Of a stretch of 64,000 nt of DNA, positions 22,160 to 32,572 are shown piece after piece. The stretch lies in NCBI GenBank assembly GCA_019634715.1, contig JAHCAU010000003.1, positions 1-64,000 on the forward strand. Direction: 5' to 3'. The notes under the pieces are model-generated. The model did no database searches. It had not been told where the DNA came from and was given only the letters and a program-made list of their open reading frames with translations. This stretch comes from Lysobacter sp. (GTDB taxonomy: Bacteria; Pseudomonadota; Gammaproteobacteria; Xanthomonadales; Xanthomonadaceae). The position numbers and the translations under genes were made by a program. Positions within the stretch are counted from its first letter, which is position 1. The number at the start of each line of letters is the position of its first letter.

Positions 22160-22807
22160 TCACTCTCCCCAACCCAGGGTTTTCTCCGGCAGCGGCGCAT
22201 CCTCCATCCACACCGGCGCGGTGGAGACCTTCTTCTTCTGCTCGGGCTGGTCGGTGTAGCCGTCCTCGCCCACCACGCTGCGCTTCACGATCTGCAGGCC
22301 GGTCAGGCGATTGGTGCTGATCGATGTCGAATCGTGCGCGTTCGTGCGGCTGTACAGGCTCACGTCGTCGCCGATCAGGCGCATGCGATTCTCCTTGCGA
22401 TCGAACCGGAACCGGTAGAGCGACTGGATCGCAGTGGTGCCGCCGTCGAGGTCCTCCACGATCAGCACACCCTTCTTCATGCCGAGCGACGCGCTGCCCA
22501 GCGGTGCGTCGCCCATGCGCATCTCGCCGATGGGGTCGTAGCCCATGTTGAACGCGTCGGCGTACGCGGCCATCACCTTCAGCACCCGCACCTCGTCGTT
22601 GCGCGCCACGAACACCAGGTCGCGCAGGCCGTCGCCGGTCACGTCCTCGTCGAGGCGGGTCTCGATGGCGCCGCCCTCGGGCAGGTACGACACCAGATCC
22701 TCGGCCTCCATGCGCGCGGGCTGGATGCGATCGGCAGCGATGCCGGGCGCGGCAGCCGCGACGAGGGAAACGAAGGACAACAGGCAAGGCAGCAGGCGCG
22801 AGGTCAT
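22160..22807 (-). CDS. Exported hypothetical protein with FG-GAP-like repeat character
   Basis: A 215-residue secreted protein: signal peptide (residues 1-25, LLSFVSLVAAAAPGIAA) and a beta-rich body with ETRLDEDVTGDGLRDLVFVARND, a VCBS/FG-GAP-like calcium-type motif (DxxGDGxxD). The start at 22807 is set by the signal peptide. The neighbouring genes point away from it or are unrelated. Function unknown; surface or periplasmic role inferred. Confidence 0.7.
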   Translation of the reverse strand: MTSRLLPCLLSFVSLVAAAAPGIAADRIQPARMEAEDLVSYLPEGGAIETRLDEDVTGDGLRDLVFVARNDEVRVLKVMAAYADAFNMGYDPIGEMRMGDAPLGSASLGMKKGVLIVEDLDGGTTAIQSLYRFRFDRKENRMRLIGDDVSLYSRTNAHDSTSISTNRLTGLQIVKRSVVGEDGYTDQPEQKKKVSTAPVWMEDAPLPEKTLGWGE

Positions 22808-23062
22808 GGCGGCATCCGTGTGGCGGCGAGCGCGAATCGCGGTCTCGGGTGGAAACGCGAAACGCGGCGCACGCGGGTCATCCGCACTGCGAGCCGGAAG
22901 GCCGCGCCCGCCCGGTGCTGCCCATGGGTGAAAAACCACCCGGCACGAGCCCCGGCCCACAGGCCCGCCCGCAAATCGCTGATTTCCTTCGGGCGACATC
23001 CGCATCCCCCGTGGCGCGGAATTTGCTGGATCGACCGCAGACACGGACGAGCGGAAGGCCCG

Positions 23063-23833
23063 ATGAGCGCACCCAGGCAGCCGAAACACCAGAATCCCTA
23101 CCAGCCCGACGACGAGCGCCACCAGCTCTTCGAAACCGCGTGGTCGAAGAAGACCAGCTGGGGCAACTTCACCGGCATGTGGGACTCGGGACGCAAGGCG
23201 CGCGAGGCCCGCGTGCAGGCGCGCGTGGAGAGCTTCGTCGCCAACCGCAATGCCTTCGTCGCCGACCACGGCCTGCCGCTGCAGCCCTCGTACCATCCCG
23301 AGCGCGACCTGCCCAACCATCCCTACACCGGCTTCCACGGCCGCGGCGAACCGGTGAAGTACCTGGATCGCAACACCGACGATCGGCAGAAATTCGCCGT
23401 CAGCTTCCAGGGCGGCGTCCTGCAGCAGCAGGGCATCAAGAACTCGCAGGAACAGGTGATCGCGCCCGACAGGGTCGGCGACAAGGTGATGTTCACCCGT
23501 CGCAATTCCAATGCCGGCACCCTGCTGGCCATGGTGAAGGCCTCCAAGCCGGAGCGCGTGCAGCACAGCACCTTCAACGCCGGCCTGGAAGTCGCCAACG
23601 CCGGCTTCATCAACCTCGACGCGCATGGCCGCGTGCAGAGCTTCAAGCTCAGTTCCGGCCACTACGCGCCCGACGCAGACAGCGGCGTGAAGATGGCGAT
23701 GTGGAGCGAGCAGCACGGCGTCTTCCAGCCCGGCACCGCGCGCATCGAGGACCACAAGGGCAATGTCATGGACACGTCGCTGCAGGCGCGGATGTTCGCC
23801 GTGCAGAAGTGGGCGGACAAGCAGAAGAAGTGA
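23063..23833 (+). CDS. Hypothetical protein with SGHYxP-type motif
   Basis: A 256-residue protein without signal peptide or membrane segment. Residues from about 150 on carry HSTFNAGLEVANAGFIN followed by FKLSSGHYAPD. This resembles a motif (HSSFLAGG...AGE...SGHYKP) that I recall from calmodulin-binding-like and toxin/effector-associated proteins; that link is from memory and unverified. The N-terminus is polar (PKHQNPYQPDDERHQLFETAW). A secreted effector role is possible but no secretion genes are nearby. Confidence 0.65.
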   Translation: MSAPRQPKHQNPYQPDDERHQLFETAWSKKTSWGNFTGMWDSGRKAREARVQARVESFVANRNAFVADHGLPLQPSYHPERDLPNHPYTGFHGRGEPVKYLDRNTDDRQKFAVSFQGGVLQQQGIKNSQEQVIAPDRVGDKVMFTRRNSNAGTLLAMVKASKPERVQHSTFNAGLEVANAGFINLDAHGRVQSFKLSSGHYAPDADSGVKMAMWSEQHGVFQPGTARIEDHKGNVMDTSLQARMFAVQKWADKQKK

Positions 23834-24171
23834 AATGAAGCGGGTGCCGCGAGGGCGCCGCAGGCGCGTCGTCCACGCCAGGCTGCGACCGTGCAGGTGC
23901 CGCCTCGCCCCGAGACCGCCTCGCGGTTTGTGTGGCATGCTCGCTTCGACGCGGCGGACGGCTCTGCCGCATGGATCGACCGCATGGAGCAGTACCGCCA
24001 AGCGCCGCAGGATGCGTCGCCGCCCCCGTTCCGCAGTCCGGAGCGGCCCTCCCGGCCAGTGGCCAGCCCCCCGTTCGCATGCGCTCCCCCACCCGGCGGC
24101 CCCCGCCGCCGTGTCACCGTGGCCGCACGCCGCGGCCGCACTCCCTGTCCATGGATCGAAAAGGAGTTGTC
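23834..24171. other. Intergenic gap, no gene recognised
   Basis: High-GC DNA between the SGHYxP-motif gene and the secreted glycosidase-like gene. I see no convincing coding frame or hairpin. Its last bases hold the strong ribosome site AAAAGGAG at about 24160 for the next gene, and the promoter of that gene presumably lies here. Confidence 0.4.
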
Positions 24172-25926
24172 ATGAGACGTCTGCGTTTCCCCCTCGCCCT
24201 GCTGGGCGCGGCAGCCCTCGCGCTGCTGTCGTTCGCCATGCCGCACACCGCCCGCGCCCAGGCCCTGAAGGGCGCCAACTGGTTGCGCGCCGACCACGAC
24301 TACAGCACCGTGCCCGCCAACGATCCACGACGGATCGGCTGGAACCTGGAAATCGCCAAGGACATGCCCACGCTCGCGGGACACCCGGCGAACTACCACA
24401 CGCTGTACACCCGGCACGGCATCCGTACCCTTGCGCGGCTGGCATTCGACATCAAGCCGAGCTATTCGGAGAACATCGCCCTGCACAGCAGCAGCGTCTT
24501 CGAGTGCAGCAGCATCAACGACCTGATGAACCGCATCGATGCGGAAGCCGCGCGGATCGCGTCGAGCGAAGCGCTCGGCGCCTTCATCCTCGCCAACGAA
24601 CCCAACCTCGGCAACGAATGGTCGGCATCGGGAACGGCCTACGGCCGTGTCTACAAGTGCTACCGGCAGCGCTGGGCGACCAACCCGCACCATGCCGGGC
24701 GGCCGCTGCTGGCGTCGGGTCCCGGCGGCTGCGGCGGCAATGCGCTCTACGGCTGCCAGCTGTTCTACGCCAACATGACCAATGCCATGGGCGCGACCAT
24801 CGACGGCTTCGCGATTCACGCCTACGGCGGCACCGGCGCGGCATTCGCATCCGACCTCAACTGGCAGCTGAGCGCGATCAACCAGGCCGTCAACGTCGCG
24901 GCCAGGGGCAAGCCGGTGTACATCACCGAATTCAACGCCGGTGCGGTACCGTGGGCGCATCTGCCGACGCCGCCGACACTGGCCTACTTCAACGACGTGA
25001 TCGGCGCAGTGCGCAACGTCAACGCCAGCGGCCAGATCCGGGCACTTCTGTACTTCGTGGACTCCCCGGACTCCTGGACCCGCAGCGGCATGAACTGCCA
25101 TCCGGCAGGGACACCGCCCAGCAGGGAGTGGACGCTGTCGTCCCTCTGCTACAACGGCAATTGGCGCAACGACTGGATGAACGCGACCGGCACCGGTACC
25201 GCGCTGAATGCGGCCATTTCGCTCGCGCGCGTGCCGGCCTTCATGATGCCCGGCCAGATCCTGCGCTTCGATGCCGATGCGCGGAACACCGGCAGCACCC
25301 TGTGGGACGGCGGCGGCCAGAGCAGCTGGTACCGGCTCGGCGCGCACACCGGCAACGGCTTCATGTTCAGCCACATGCCGCAGTGCGGCGGTTACGCCAA
25401 CAACACCGCCGACGCGCGGGTCTACACCTGCGATCCCGTCCCGGCCGGCACGGTGCGCCAGTATCGTGTCCAGGCGCGCGCGCCCCTCGTCGCCAGCAAC
25501 GCCACCTACTCGGTCCGCATGGTCCGCGACGGCGTGACCTGGTTCGGCACCAGCGCGCAGCAGAACGTGATGATCGGACAGACCGCCTGCGGTTCCGCGC
25601 TCACCCAGTGCATCCTGCGCATGCGCCCGGACGTGCTGCCGTTCTACCAGGCCAACGGCTGGGACACCTCGTGCGGCAATCGCAACGCCATCGTCAACAA
25701 CTGGTGCGACCAGGTGGACAGCGACGGCAGCTGCCCGGCCCTGAAGGCGGGCGCCTGCGCCATGTTCGACAGCCCTGTGCGTTGCCCTGCCTTCACGCAG
25801 ATCGGTGGCGCCACCATCGCCCGCTCGGACACCTTCCCGGGCTACAAGGTCTGCGGCACCAACCAGTCCATGCATACCTGCGACGCGACCGGCGTCTGGG
25901 TCGCTTCCACCACACCCTGCAAGTGA
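24172..25926 (+). CDS. Secreted glycosidase-like protein with NBR1-Ig-like domain
   Basis: A 584-residue exported protein. The signal peptide ends MPHTARAQA; residues 31-340 look like a clan-A (beta/alpha)8 glycoside hydrolase, with candidate catalytic acids in ILANEPNLGNEW (E143) and VYITEFNAG (E253). Residues about 345-460 resemble the NBR1 Ig-like domain (FDADARNTGSTLWDGGG), and the C-terminus is cysteine-rich (CGTNQSMHTCDATGVWV). AAAAGGAG precedes the ATG. The substrate, perhaps a cell-wall or plant polysaccharide, is not shown by the sequence. Confidence 0.75.
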   Translation: MRRLRFPLALLGAAALALLSFAMPHTARAQALKGANWLRADHDYSTVPANDPRRIGWNLEIAKDMPTLAGHPANYHTLYTRHGIRTLARLAFDIKPSYSENIALHSSSVFECSSINDLMNRIDAEAARIASSEALGAFILANEPNLGNEWSASGTAYGRVYKCYRQRWATNPHHAGRPLLASGPGGCGGNALYGCQLFYANMTNAMGATIDGFAIHAYGGTGAAFASDLNWQLSAINQAVNVAARGKPVYITEFNAGAVPWAHLPTPPTLAYFNDVIGAVRNVNASGQIRALLYFVDSPDSWTRSGMNCHPAGTPPSREWTLSSLCYNGNWRNDWMNATGTGTALNAAISLARVPAFMMPGQILRFDADARNTGSTLWDGGGQSSWYRLGAHTGNGFMFSHMPQCGGYANNTADARVYTCDPVPAGTVRQYRVQARAPLVASNATYSVRMVRDGVTWFGTSAQQNVMIGQTACGSALTQCILRMRPDVLPFYQANGWDTSCGNRNAIVNNWCDQVDSDGSCPALKAGACAMFDSPVRCPAFTQIGGATIARSDTFPGYKVCGTNQSMHTCDATGVWVASTTPCK

Positions 25927-26288
25927 TTCGCTGATCCGCATGCCGGCGGGCGCCCCGTGCGCCCGCCGGCTCGTCATGCCCCGGCGGCGGCGCCTCCAGC
26001 GCCAGCAAGGCATCGCGCACCCGGTCGATCGATCGTGGCGACAGGCACCCTCGGCACCGAGCGAGATCGTGGCTCCGCCCGCAGTCCGTGCACGCAAGCC
26101 ACCGCAGCACCCGATGCCGCCATCGAAGATGCGGACCGCATGCATGGTCGTGTCATCAATACAGGGGATGACCGCGTTGACTTGTAACCGGAAAGCCCGT
26201 ATGAGGCGCATGCAGCCCCGATATCCCGGATGATTCGGCAGGCCGCATCGCTCGACATGGAATTTTCTTCAACGAAAAGGAGAGCAAC
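25927..26288. other. Gap with a hairpin between secreted glycosidase and protease
   Basis: A palindrome at about 25943-25971, GCCGGCGGGCGC followed by its complement GCGCCCGCCGGC, lies just after the upstream stop and may end transcription, though no U-run follows. The remainder shows no convincing gene. The gap ends with AAAAGGAGAGCAAC, the ribosome site of the protease gene, very like the one used by the glycosidase-like gene. Confidence 0.5.
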
Positions 26289-27290
26289 ATGAAGGTTTCA
26301 ACCGCACTGTGCCTGTCGATCCTCGTCGTCTCGCCCCTCGCGCATGCCGCAGAAGCGAAGCCATCGTCCTTCGCCAGGCTCGATGAGAAAGCGAACTTCA
26401 TCCACGGCGACGACCTGATCAGGTCCGAACGGCCGGAGACCGGCGAATCCACCACCATCGACCAGCAGACGCTCGAAGAACGTGCCGCCGGTTTCAGCAC
26501 CATCATGGTGACGCCCGATGGCCAGCAGTACGAAGACAGGATGCATCCCGAAGACGTCGTCGCATTCGAGAAGGCCCTCGATGAACTCGAACGACTCGGC
26601 GGCATGGAGACGATCAAGGAAAGGTTGCCGGATGCCCTGCGCACCTCGCGGTTCTCGATGATCGCGCCGCGCGTCGTCATCGGCACCGACCAGCGGGTGA
26701 AGATCAACAACACCGTCGTCGCCCCGTATTGGCACATCGGCCGCATCGCCGTCGGCTGCACGGGCACGCTGATCACGGCCAAGCACGTGCTGACCGCCGG
26801 GCACTGCGTGTCCAACGGCTCCGGCTCCTGGTATTCCAGCCTGAACTTCACCGTCGCCCAGAACGGCAGCTACCAGCCATGGGGCACCCGCACCTGGACC
26901 CGGGCCATCACCACCAGCGCATGGCACAACAACAGGAACACCAACTACGACTATGCGCTCATCGTGTTGAGTTCACCCGCCCATGGCGGACACGCGGGAT
27001 GGGGCGTCTACGGCGGCGGGACGCATTCGATCACCGGTTACCCGGGCGACAAGCCGTTCGGCACGATGTGGACCGGTTCGGGTTCGGTCTCGACCAGCGG
27101 CAGCTATCGGCTCTGCTACACCATCGACACCGCCGGCGGCCAGAGCGGCAGCGGCATCGCCAATGGCGGCGCAGGCGTCTACGTCCGCGGCGTGCACACG
27201 ACGGGATCGCCATCGAAGAATTGCGGAACACGGCTGAGGAGTTCCGTCTACAACAGCCTCAAGAGTTGGATCTCCGCGTTCCCGAATTGA
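26289..27290 (+). CDS. Secreted trypsin/V8-like serine protease
   Basis: A 333-residue exported protease of the S1 fold. The signal peptide ends SPLAHAAEA; a pro-region of about 120 residues follows. The catalytic triad is visible: His172 in LTAGHC, Asp221 in NTNYDYALIVL and Ser286 in GGQSGSGI. The arrangement is like glutamyl endopeptidases (V8/SplB type). It converges on the megaenzyme gene, separated by a bidirectional terminator hairpin. Confidence 0.9.
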   Translation: MKVSTALCLSILVVSPLAHAAEAKPSSFARLDEKANFIHGDDLIRSERPETGESTTIDQQTLEERAAGFSTIMVTPDGQQYEDRMHPEDVVAFEKALDELERLGGMETIKERLPDALRTSRFSMIAPRVVIGTDQRVKINNTVVAPYWHIGRIAVGCTGTLITAKHVLTAGHCVSNGSGSWYSSLNFTVAQNGSYQPWGTRTWTRAITTSAWHNNRNTNYDYALIVLSSPAHGGHAGWGVYGGGTHSITGYPGDKPFGTMWTGSGSVSTSGSYRLCYTIDTAGGQSGSGIANGGAGVYVRGVHTTGSPSKNCGTRLRSSVYNSLKSWISAFPN

Positions 27291-27316
27291 CCGTTCACCC
27301 GATGCCCGCCTGATGT

Positions 27317-27350
27317 TGCCGTGGCGTTCCCGCAGCGGAACGCCACGGCA
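27317..27350. terminator. Bidirectional hairpin between protease and megaenzyme
   Basis: Perfect 14-bp stem: TGCCGTGGCGTTCC at 27317-27330 pairs with GGAACGCCACGGCA at 27337-27350, loop CGCAGC. It lies between two convergent stops. There is no strong T-run on either side, so it may stabilise mRNA ends or act with weak termination. Confidence 0.7.
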
Positions 27351-27359
27351 CCGGGCAAT

Positions 27360-30300
27360 TCAGGCCGCCACCCTCCCCTCGCGTCGCGCCACCATGCGCC
27401 CGACCAGCCAGACGAAGGGCTCGGCCTGGCCGTCGAGCGTGCAGTGGCCGCTGCAGACGGCATGCAGCAGCGTCTGCACATCGGAAGCCTGCAGGGCCGC
27501 GAGCGCCGCATCGTCCTTGAATCGCAGCGTGCAGGCCGGCAGGTCGTCGGCGCGGCCGCCATGGGTGGCGATCGCGCCATCGCGCAGGACCAGGGAGACC
27601 GGCGCCTCGTGGCCCGATGCGGTGATGGCGATGGCGAGGTCGGGGATGGCCTTCGGCGTGTGCTCCAGCCGGTCGTGCATGGATTCCTGCAGGTGTGCGG
27701 CGAAGTCGCCTGCCCAGGCCCGCAGCCGTGCGTCCGCATCGCGCGGCGCGGTGGTGGCGCTGCGCGCTTCGGCGAGTTGCCCGTCGACCTCGCGCTCGGC
27801 TTCGATCAGCGCATCGACGGTCCTGTCGACATCCTCGCGCGTATGCGCGGCCGAGCAGATCAGGCGCAGGCGTCCGCGGCCCGGCTCGACGATGGGATAG
27901 GTGACGGCGGAGGTCTGGATGCCGCGCCGGTACAGCGCCTGCACGAGGGCGTAGAGCTTGTCCTTGTCGGCGAAGTGCGGGGTGACGATCGGGCCGTCGC
28001 CGGTGCCGAGGTCGTAGCCGGCGTCGACGAAGCGCTGGCGCATGTAGCGGGTGGTGTCCCACAGTCGCTCGCGCAGGGCGTCGTCGCTGCGGATGCGGCG
28101 CAGGGCCGTGAGCGCGGCGGCGGTATCCGCCGGGCTGATCGAGGCCTGGAAGATGTACGCCCGCGCCGAGGACTTCAGCAGGTCGACATGCTCCTCGCGC
28201 GCCGCGACCACGCCGCCCAGGCTGCCGAGCGCCTTGCTGAGCGTGGTCATGATGAAGTCCACCTCCCCGGTCACGCCCTGCGCGGCGCAGATGCCCGCAC
28301 CGCGCGGGCCGTAGAAACCGAAGGAATGCGCCTCGTCCACCAGCACCAGCGCGCCGTGGCGCTTGGCCGTGCGCACGATCTCCGCCACCGGTGCGGCGCC
28401 CTCGCCCATGCTGTAGACGCCTTCGAGCACCACCAGCGCTGTGCGGTAGGGCGAGCACTCGGACGCAAGCACGGCGTCGAGGTCGGCGGCATCGTTGTGG
28501 CGGAAGCTGCGCACGGTCGCGCCGCACAGGCGCGCACCGTCGACGATGGACGCGTGGCAGAGCTGGTCGATCACCACCACGTCGTGCCGGCCCAGCAGCC
28601 CGGCGACCGCACCGACGTTCGCGGTGTATCCCGTGGGAAACAGGCAGGCGGCGGGCTTGCCGACCAGCTCGGCGAACTCGCGCTCGAAGGCCAGGTGCTG
28701 GTCGGTCATGCCCGAGGCTGCGGCCGAGGTGCCCATGCCGGTGCCGTAGCGCTCCAGCGCGTCGCGCGCCTGGGCGATGACCTCGCGGTCGCGGTTCAGG
28801 CCGAGATAGAGATTGGTCGTCCAGATGATCGCGTCCTGCGATTCGTCGTTGTAGGCATCGGCGACGGTGCCGCGGGTCGCGCTGCCGGTGCGCAGCACCT
28901 TGCCGTAGGGGTTCCTGCGCTGGTCGTTCACCATGCGCATCACCTCGCGCACGAAGCGCGCCTTGTCGGTCGCGCACCAGGCCGGGGCCTTGGCCGCCTG
29001 GAAGGTGGGATGACTGGACTGCAATTGCGACTGCAGCACGGCGAGCGAGTCCTCCGCGATGCGTCCACCGGCGTCGCCAGCGTTGTTCCCGCCGCCTCTG
29101 CCCGGCGACTGCGCATCGGCACGCCGCAGCAGGCTCGCGACCAGCGCGGACGGCGTGCGGTGCTCGGCCAGCGTGTCGGCGGCGATGCTGCGCCCGAGGC
29201 GCTTGCCCAGGCGTCCGCAGAATTCCAGCGAAGTCAGCGAATCCAGCCCCAGGCTGCCGAACGACGACAGCGCCGGGATGCGCGAGGCATCGGCGATGTG
29301 CAGCAGGCGGGCCAGTTCCTCGCGGACCAGCGCCAGCAGCGCGTCGTGCGATCCACTGTCGAGCGCGCCGCCGTCGTGCGCCTGCGCGTCCGCGACATCC
29401 GCTGCGTCGTCCGCGCTCACCGCGCGCTGCGCGTCGAGGCCGGGCAGGCGCGCGCGATCGAGCTTGTCGTTGGGCAGGCGCGGCAGATCGTCGAGGCGCA
29501 TCACCACCTGCGGCACCATGTACTGCGGCAGATGTTGCGACAGGAAGCGCTTGACTGCAGGCTCGGTCGCCGAACCGTCGCGGCTCACCACGTACGCGGC
29601 CAGCAGCGCCTGGCCGATGCCGCCTTCCACGGCGGCCGCCGCCGCCGCGTCCACGCCCGGCATGCGCTCGAGGACGGATTCGATCTCGCCGAGTTCGATG
29701 CGGTAGCCGCGCACCTTGACCTGCTGGTCGACGCGGCCCAGGAATTCGATCTCGCCCGCCGCGTTGCGCCGGCACAGGTCGCCGGTGCGATACAGGCGGG
29801 TCTCCGGCAGCACCGCGTCGGGCGCGCGTTCGATGAAGCGCTCGCGGGTCAGCGCATCCTCGTGCAGATAGCCGCGCGCGAGCTTGTCGCCGGCCAGGTA
29901 CAGCTCGCCCGCCTCGCCCGCGGGCAGCGGCCGCATCGCCTCGTCGAGGATCCAGGCGCGCGAGCCGGGCACCGCCGCACCGATCGGGATCGACCCCGTG
30001 CCCGCGTGCACGTCGCACGCGGTCGAGAAGACCGTGTCCTCGGTGGGGCCGTAGGCGTTGACCACGCGCGGCGGCACGGCCAGCGCGTGGATGCGATCGA
30101 CCAGCGAACGCTTCAGCGCCTCACCGCCGAACACCACGCAGCGGATGCCGGCCGGCAGCGCATGCGACGCGAGCAGCGCCTGCATCGAGGACGGCACCAT
30201 CACGCAGGTCCTGATCCGGCCCACGGCCGGGAGCAGCGGCAGGTCCAGCGCGTTCCTGCCCAGCACGAGGGTGCCGCCCAGCGCCAGCGTGCCGAAGATC

Positions 30301-30923
30301 TCCATCACCGACGTGTCGAAACACACCGAGGCGCCGGCGAAGACGCCGTCGAGCTCATGGTCGTCGAGCAGCCCGCGCATCGCGCGCACCATCGCCAGCA
30401 CGGCGCGATGCTCCACCGCCACGCCCTTCGGCCGCCCGGTCGAGCCCGAGGTGTAGATCACGTAGGCCAGGTCCGTGCCGGAGGCGCGCGTGGTGTCGAC
30501 CGTGCGCTCGTCGGTCGTGCTCGCCACGACCGTGCTCGCCTCATCGTGGCGGATGCATCGCGCCACGCCGTGGCACAGCGCCGCCGTGACATCGTCATCG
30601 ACGATCACCGCGGCCGCGCGCGAGTGTTCGAGCATGTAGCGCACGCGCTCGGCGGGATAGCCCGGATCCAGCGGCACGTAGGCGCAGCCCGCGCGCAGCA
30701 CGCCGAGCAGCGTCGCCACCAGCCGCCAGCCGCGATGCATGCACACCCCGACCAGCGCACCGGGCGGCACACCCTGCGCATCCAGCGCATTCGCCACGGC
30801 GGAGGCGCGCGCGACCAGTTGCGCGTAGTCGATGTGCGTCGTGCCGTCGATCACCGCGGTCTTCGCCGGATGCGCGGCCGCATGGGCGAAGATCGCCGCG
30901 TCGAGGGTGTGGGATGCGTCCAT
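27360..30923 (-). CDS. NRPS-like megaenzyme: adenylation-carrier-alpha-oxoamine synthase-SCP2
   Basis: A single 1187-residue protein with four modules. Residues 1-495 are an amino-acid adenylation domain ([11 protein letters not shown] 157-167, NAYGPTED 289-296, YRTGDL 378-383, lysine of NDKLDR K487). Residues 525-600 are a carrier domain with phosphopantetheine serine in LGLDSL (S562). Residues 640-1045 are a PLP alpha-oxoamine synthase ([31 protein letters not shown] with PLP lysine K897). Residues 1065-1187 resemble an SCP2 lipid-binding domain. No thioesterase or condensation domain. Expected chemistry: a carrier-bound aminoacyl thioester condenses with an amino acid, losing CO2, to give an amino ketone. 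AGGAG precedes the chosen ATG. It stands alone as a one-gene cluster. Confidence 0.88.
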   Translation of the reverse strand: MDASHTLDAAIFAHAAAHPAKTAVIDGTTHIDYAQLVARASAVANALDAQGVPPGALVGVCMHRGWRLVATLLGVLRAGCAYVPLDPGYPAERVRYMLEHSRAAAVIVDDDVTAALCHGVARCIRHDEASTVVASTTDERTVDTTRASGTDLAYVIYTSGSTGRPKGVAVEHRAVLAMVRAMRGLLDDHELDGVFAGASVCFDTSVMEIFGTLALGGTLVLGRNALDLPLLPAVGRIRTCVMVPSSMQALLASHALPAGIRCVVFGGEALKRSLVDRIHALAVPPRVVNAYGPTEDTVFSTACDVHAGTGSIPIGAAVPGSRAWILDEAMRPLPAGEAGELYLAGDKLARGYLHEDALTRERFIERAPDAVLPETRLYRTGDLCRRNAAGEIEFLGRVDQQVKVRGYRIELGEIESVLERMPGVDAAAAAAVEGGIGQALLAAYVVSRDGSATEPAVKRFLSQHLPQYMVPQVVMRLDDLPRLPNDKLDRARLPGLDAQRAVSADDAADVADAQAHDGGALDSGSHDALLALVREELARLLHIADASRIPALSSFGSLGLDSLTSLEFCGRLGKRLGRSIAADTLAEHRTPSALVASLLRRADAQSPGRGGGNNAGDAGGRIAEDSLAVLQSQLQSSHPTFQAAKAPAWCATDKARFVREVMRMVNDQRRNPYGKVLRTGSATRGTVADAYNDESQDAIIWTTNLYLGLNRDREVIAQARDALERYGTGMGTSAAASGMTDQHLAFEREFAELVGKPAACLFPTGYTANVGAVAGLLGRHDVVVIDQLCHASIVDGARLCGATVRSFRHNDAADLDAVLASECSPYRTALVVLEGVYSMGEGAAPVAEIVRTAKRHGALVLVDEAHSFGFYGPRGAGICAAQGVTGEVDFIMTTLSKALGSLGGVVAAREEHVDLLKSSARAYIFQASISPADTAAALTALRRIRSDDALRERLWDTTRYMRQRFVDAGYDLGTGDGPIVTPHFADKDKLYALVQALYRRGIQTSAVTYPIVEPGRGRLRLICSAAHTREDVDRTVDALIEAEREVDGQLAEARSATTAPRDADARLRAWAGDFAAHLQESMHDRLEHTPKAIPDLAIAITASGHEAPVSLVLRDGAIATHGGRADDLPACTLRFKDDAALAALQASDVQTLLHAVCSGHCTLDGQAEPFVWLVGRMVARREGRVAA

Positions 30924-31187
30924 GTCGTGCTCCTGTTGCGTCCATGGCAGACCCGGCGTGGAAGCCGGATCGAGGGGGCTGGCGTCGGTCCATGCGGAGC
31001 GACGCAAATCGTTCGCGATGCCCCGGATCATATCGAATGTCCCCGGGACAGGCCGATGACAGGATCGGGCGCGTTCGTCGCAGGTGCTGCGATTGGCCTG
31101 CGGGCGCGTCGAGGTCTGCTCGCCCGGGTCGACCGGCTGCGTTGAACGCTGTATCGCTTTGACCGGGCGACAAGACCACCATGCTCG
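30924..31187. promoter_or_regulatory. Upstream region of the megaenzyme gene
   Basis: A 264-bp gap between two minus-strand genes, so it must hold the megaenzyme promoter unless transcription reads through. The ribosome site CAGGAGCACGAC precedes the ATG at 30923. No clear -35/-10 pair or repeat is visible by eye. Confidence 0.35.
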
Positions 31188-32333
31188 CTATTCGTCGATC
31201 TTCCTGAGCGCCCGACGTGCAGAAGCACAGGCGTCCGTTTCCGGCGCGTCGGCACAGGCCTTTTCGAGCATGGCCCTTGCCTTGTCCAGATCGCGGGCCA
31301 CGCCATTGCCCTTGCGGAGGCGGTCGCCTTGCATCGCACAACCCCACGCATCACCGAGAGCACAGGTCTTCTCGACGCTGAGATACGCACAACGCAGGGA
31401 TGCAGCGGACCGCTCATCGCGAGCGAACTGCTCGATGGCACGGTTGGTGCAGGCAGGCACCGCACCCAGTCGACACGCACGCGACAGCAGCATGCCTGCG
31501 GCTTGCGGCTGCTCCCGCACCAGCAGATCCCGCCCGAGCCAGTAGCATGCGCTGGCATCACCGGTTTCGCATCGCTTCAGGCATGCGCTCCCGTCGGTCC
31601 AGATGCACGCATCGTCGCCGATATCGACTTGCGGCGTGTTTCCGAGCAGGTCGACGGGGCAACGCCCGGCGTCCTCGGCCCAATCCGCATGGGCAATCAC
31701 CGCATCCGCCACGGATCTCGTCGTGGGCGTGTACACCACCACGCCGACACCATCGCCGATCAAGGCCGTCCTGAAGGATTGCCAGACGCACTCCCCCATC
31801 GCCGGATCGCCCGCAGGCGGTCGGTATCCCACGCGCAGCACCCCTTGATCCGCTGGCAACGCGATGTACGCCACGTAGAACCTGCGATCGGCGGCATCAG
31901 GCTTCGCCGCGGCCAACAGGATCGTCTGTTCACCCACCCGCACGAGATCGACCTTGCCATCCTCGATGGATTCCATCACGCCCTGCAGATGACGCCCCTG
32001 CGCATCGATGAAAGACAGTCGATCGGCATCGAATTCGATGCCCTCCGCCGGGGTGCCATACATGAAATCGTCGAGCCCGCCGCCCCGTTTCGCGACAGCC
32101 GCACGCTCCAGCGTCAACCAGATGGAACGCGCGGGGTGTATGCCGGAAAGGTCCGTACGACCATAGGCGGCCGGAACACTGACTTGCAGCGGTATGCCCG
32201 CCGGAAGCTCGCCACCCATGAACGCGCTCAAGGACATGGTCTTCATGTCCGGACATGTCGCTGCCTGCGCGGCGGAAACCGCCGTGAACATGGCTCCGAT
32301 CAATACCAGGAAGCGGGACGCACGACGCAACAT
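31188..32333 (-). CDS. Exported Sel1-like repeat protein
   Basis: A 381-residue protein with a signal peptide (ending VSAAQAA), a middle domain of unknown type (residues 30-230), and a C-terminal cysteine-rich helical region (240-380) with repeats such as CETGDASACYWLGRDLL, LGAVPACTNRA and LDKARAMLEKACAD that fit Sel1-like alpha/alpha repeats. Such repeats mediate protein contacts. It marks the left end of the accessory island. Function unknown. Confidence 0.7.
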   Translation of the reverse strand: MLRRASRFLVLIGAMFTAVSAAQAATCPDMKTMSLSAFMGGELPAGIPLQVSVPAAYGRTDLSGIHPARSIWLTLERAAVAKRGGGLDDFMYGTPAEGIEFDADRLSFIDAQGRHLQGVMESIEDGKVDLVRVGEQTILLAAAKPDAADRRFYVAYIALPADQGVLRVGYRPPAGDPAMGECVWQSFRTALIGDGVGVVVYTPTTRSVADAVIAHADWAEDAGRCPVDLLGNTPQVDIGDDACIWTDGSACLKRCETGDASACYWLGRDLLVREQPQAAGMLLSRACRLGAVPACTNRAIEQFARDERSAASLRCAYLSVEKTCALGDAWGCAMQGDRLRKGNGVARDLDKARAMLEKACADAPETDACASARRALRKIDE

Positions 32334-32440
32334 AGGGCTCCTCGCCGAAGGGCGGCTTTGGCAGGAATGGTCGGATCCGCAGCATACCCGGCGCGCTCAA
32401 AGCAATCACGATGGTCGTCGGTTTGGACGGCCACAACTCT

Positions 32441-32513
32441 CGTCATCCCGGCGCAGGCCGGGATCCAGCCTTTGAAGTGTCTGAAGCGGGATCCCGGCCT
32501 GCGCCGTGATGAC
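32441..32513. repeat. Inverted repeat ATCCCGGCGCAGGCCGGGAT type
   Basis: The left arm at about 32441-32466 reads CGTCATCCCGGCGCAGGCCG and on; the right arm at about 32487-32513 is a near-complement with GGGATCCCGGCCTGCGCC and GATGACG. The unit is typical of dispersed proteobacterial palindromes. It lies in the 338-bp gap between the Sel1-like gene and the zinc-ribbon gene; the rest of that gap holds only the second REP described next. Confidence 0.75.
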
Positions 32514-32572
32514 GATGGAATGGTTCGGATCGATGATTCAGGCACGCACCGCGTGCAGTCGCATCAAGATTT

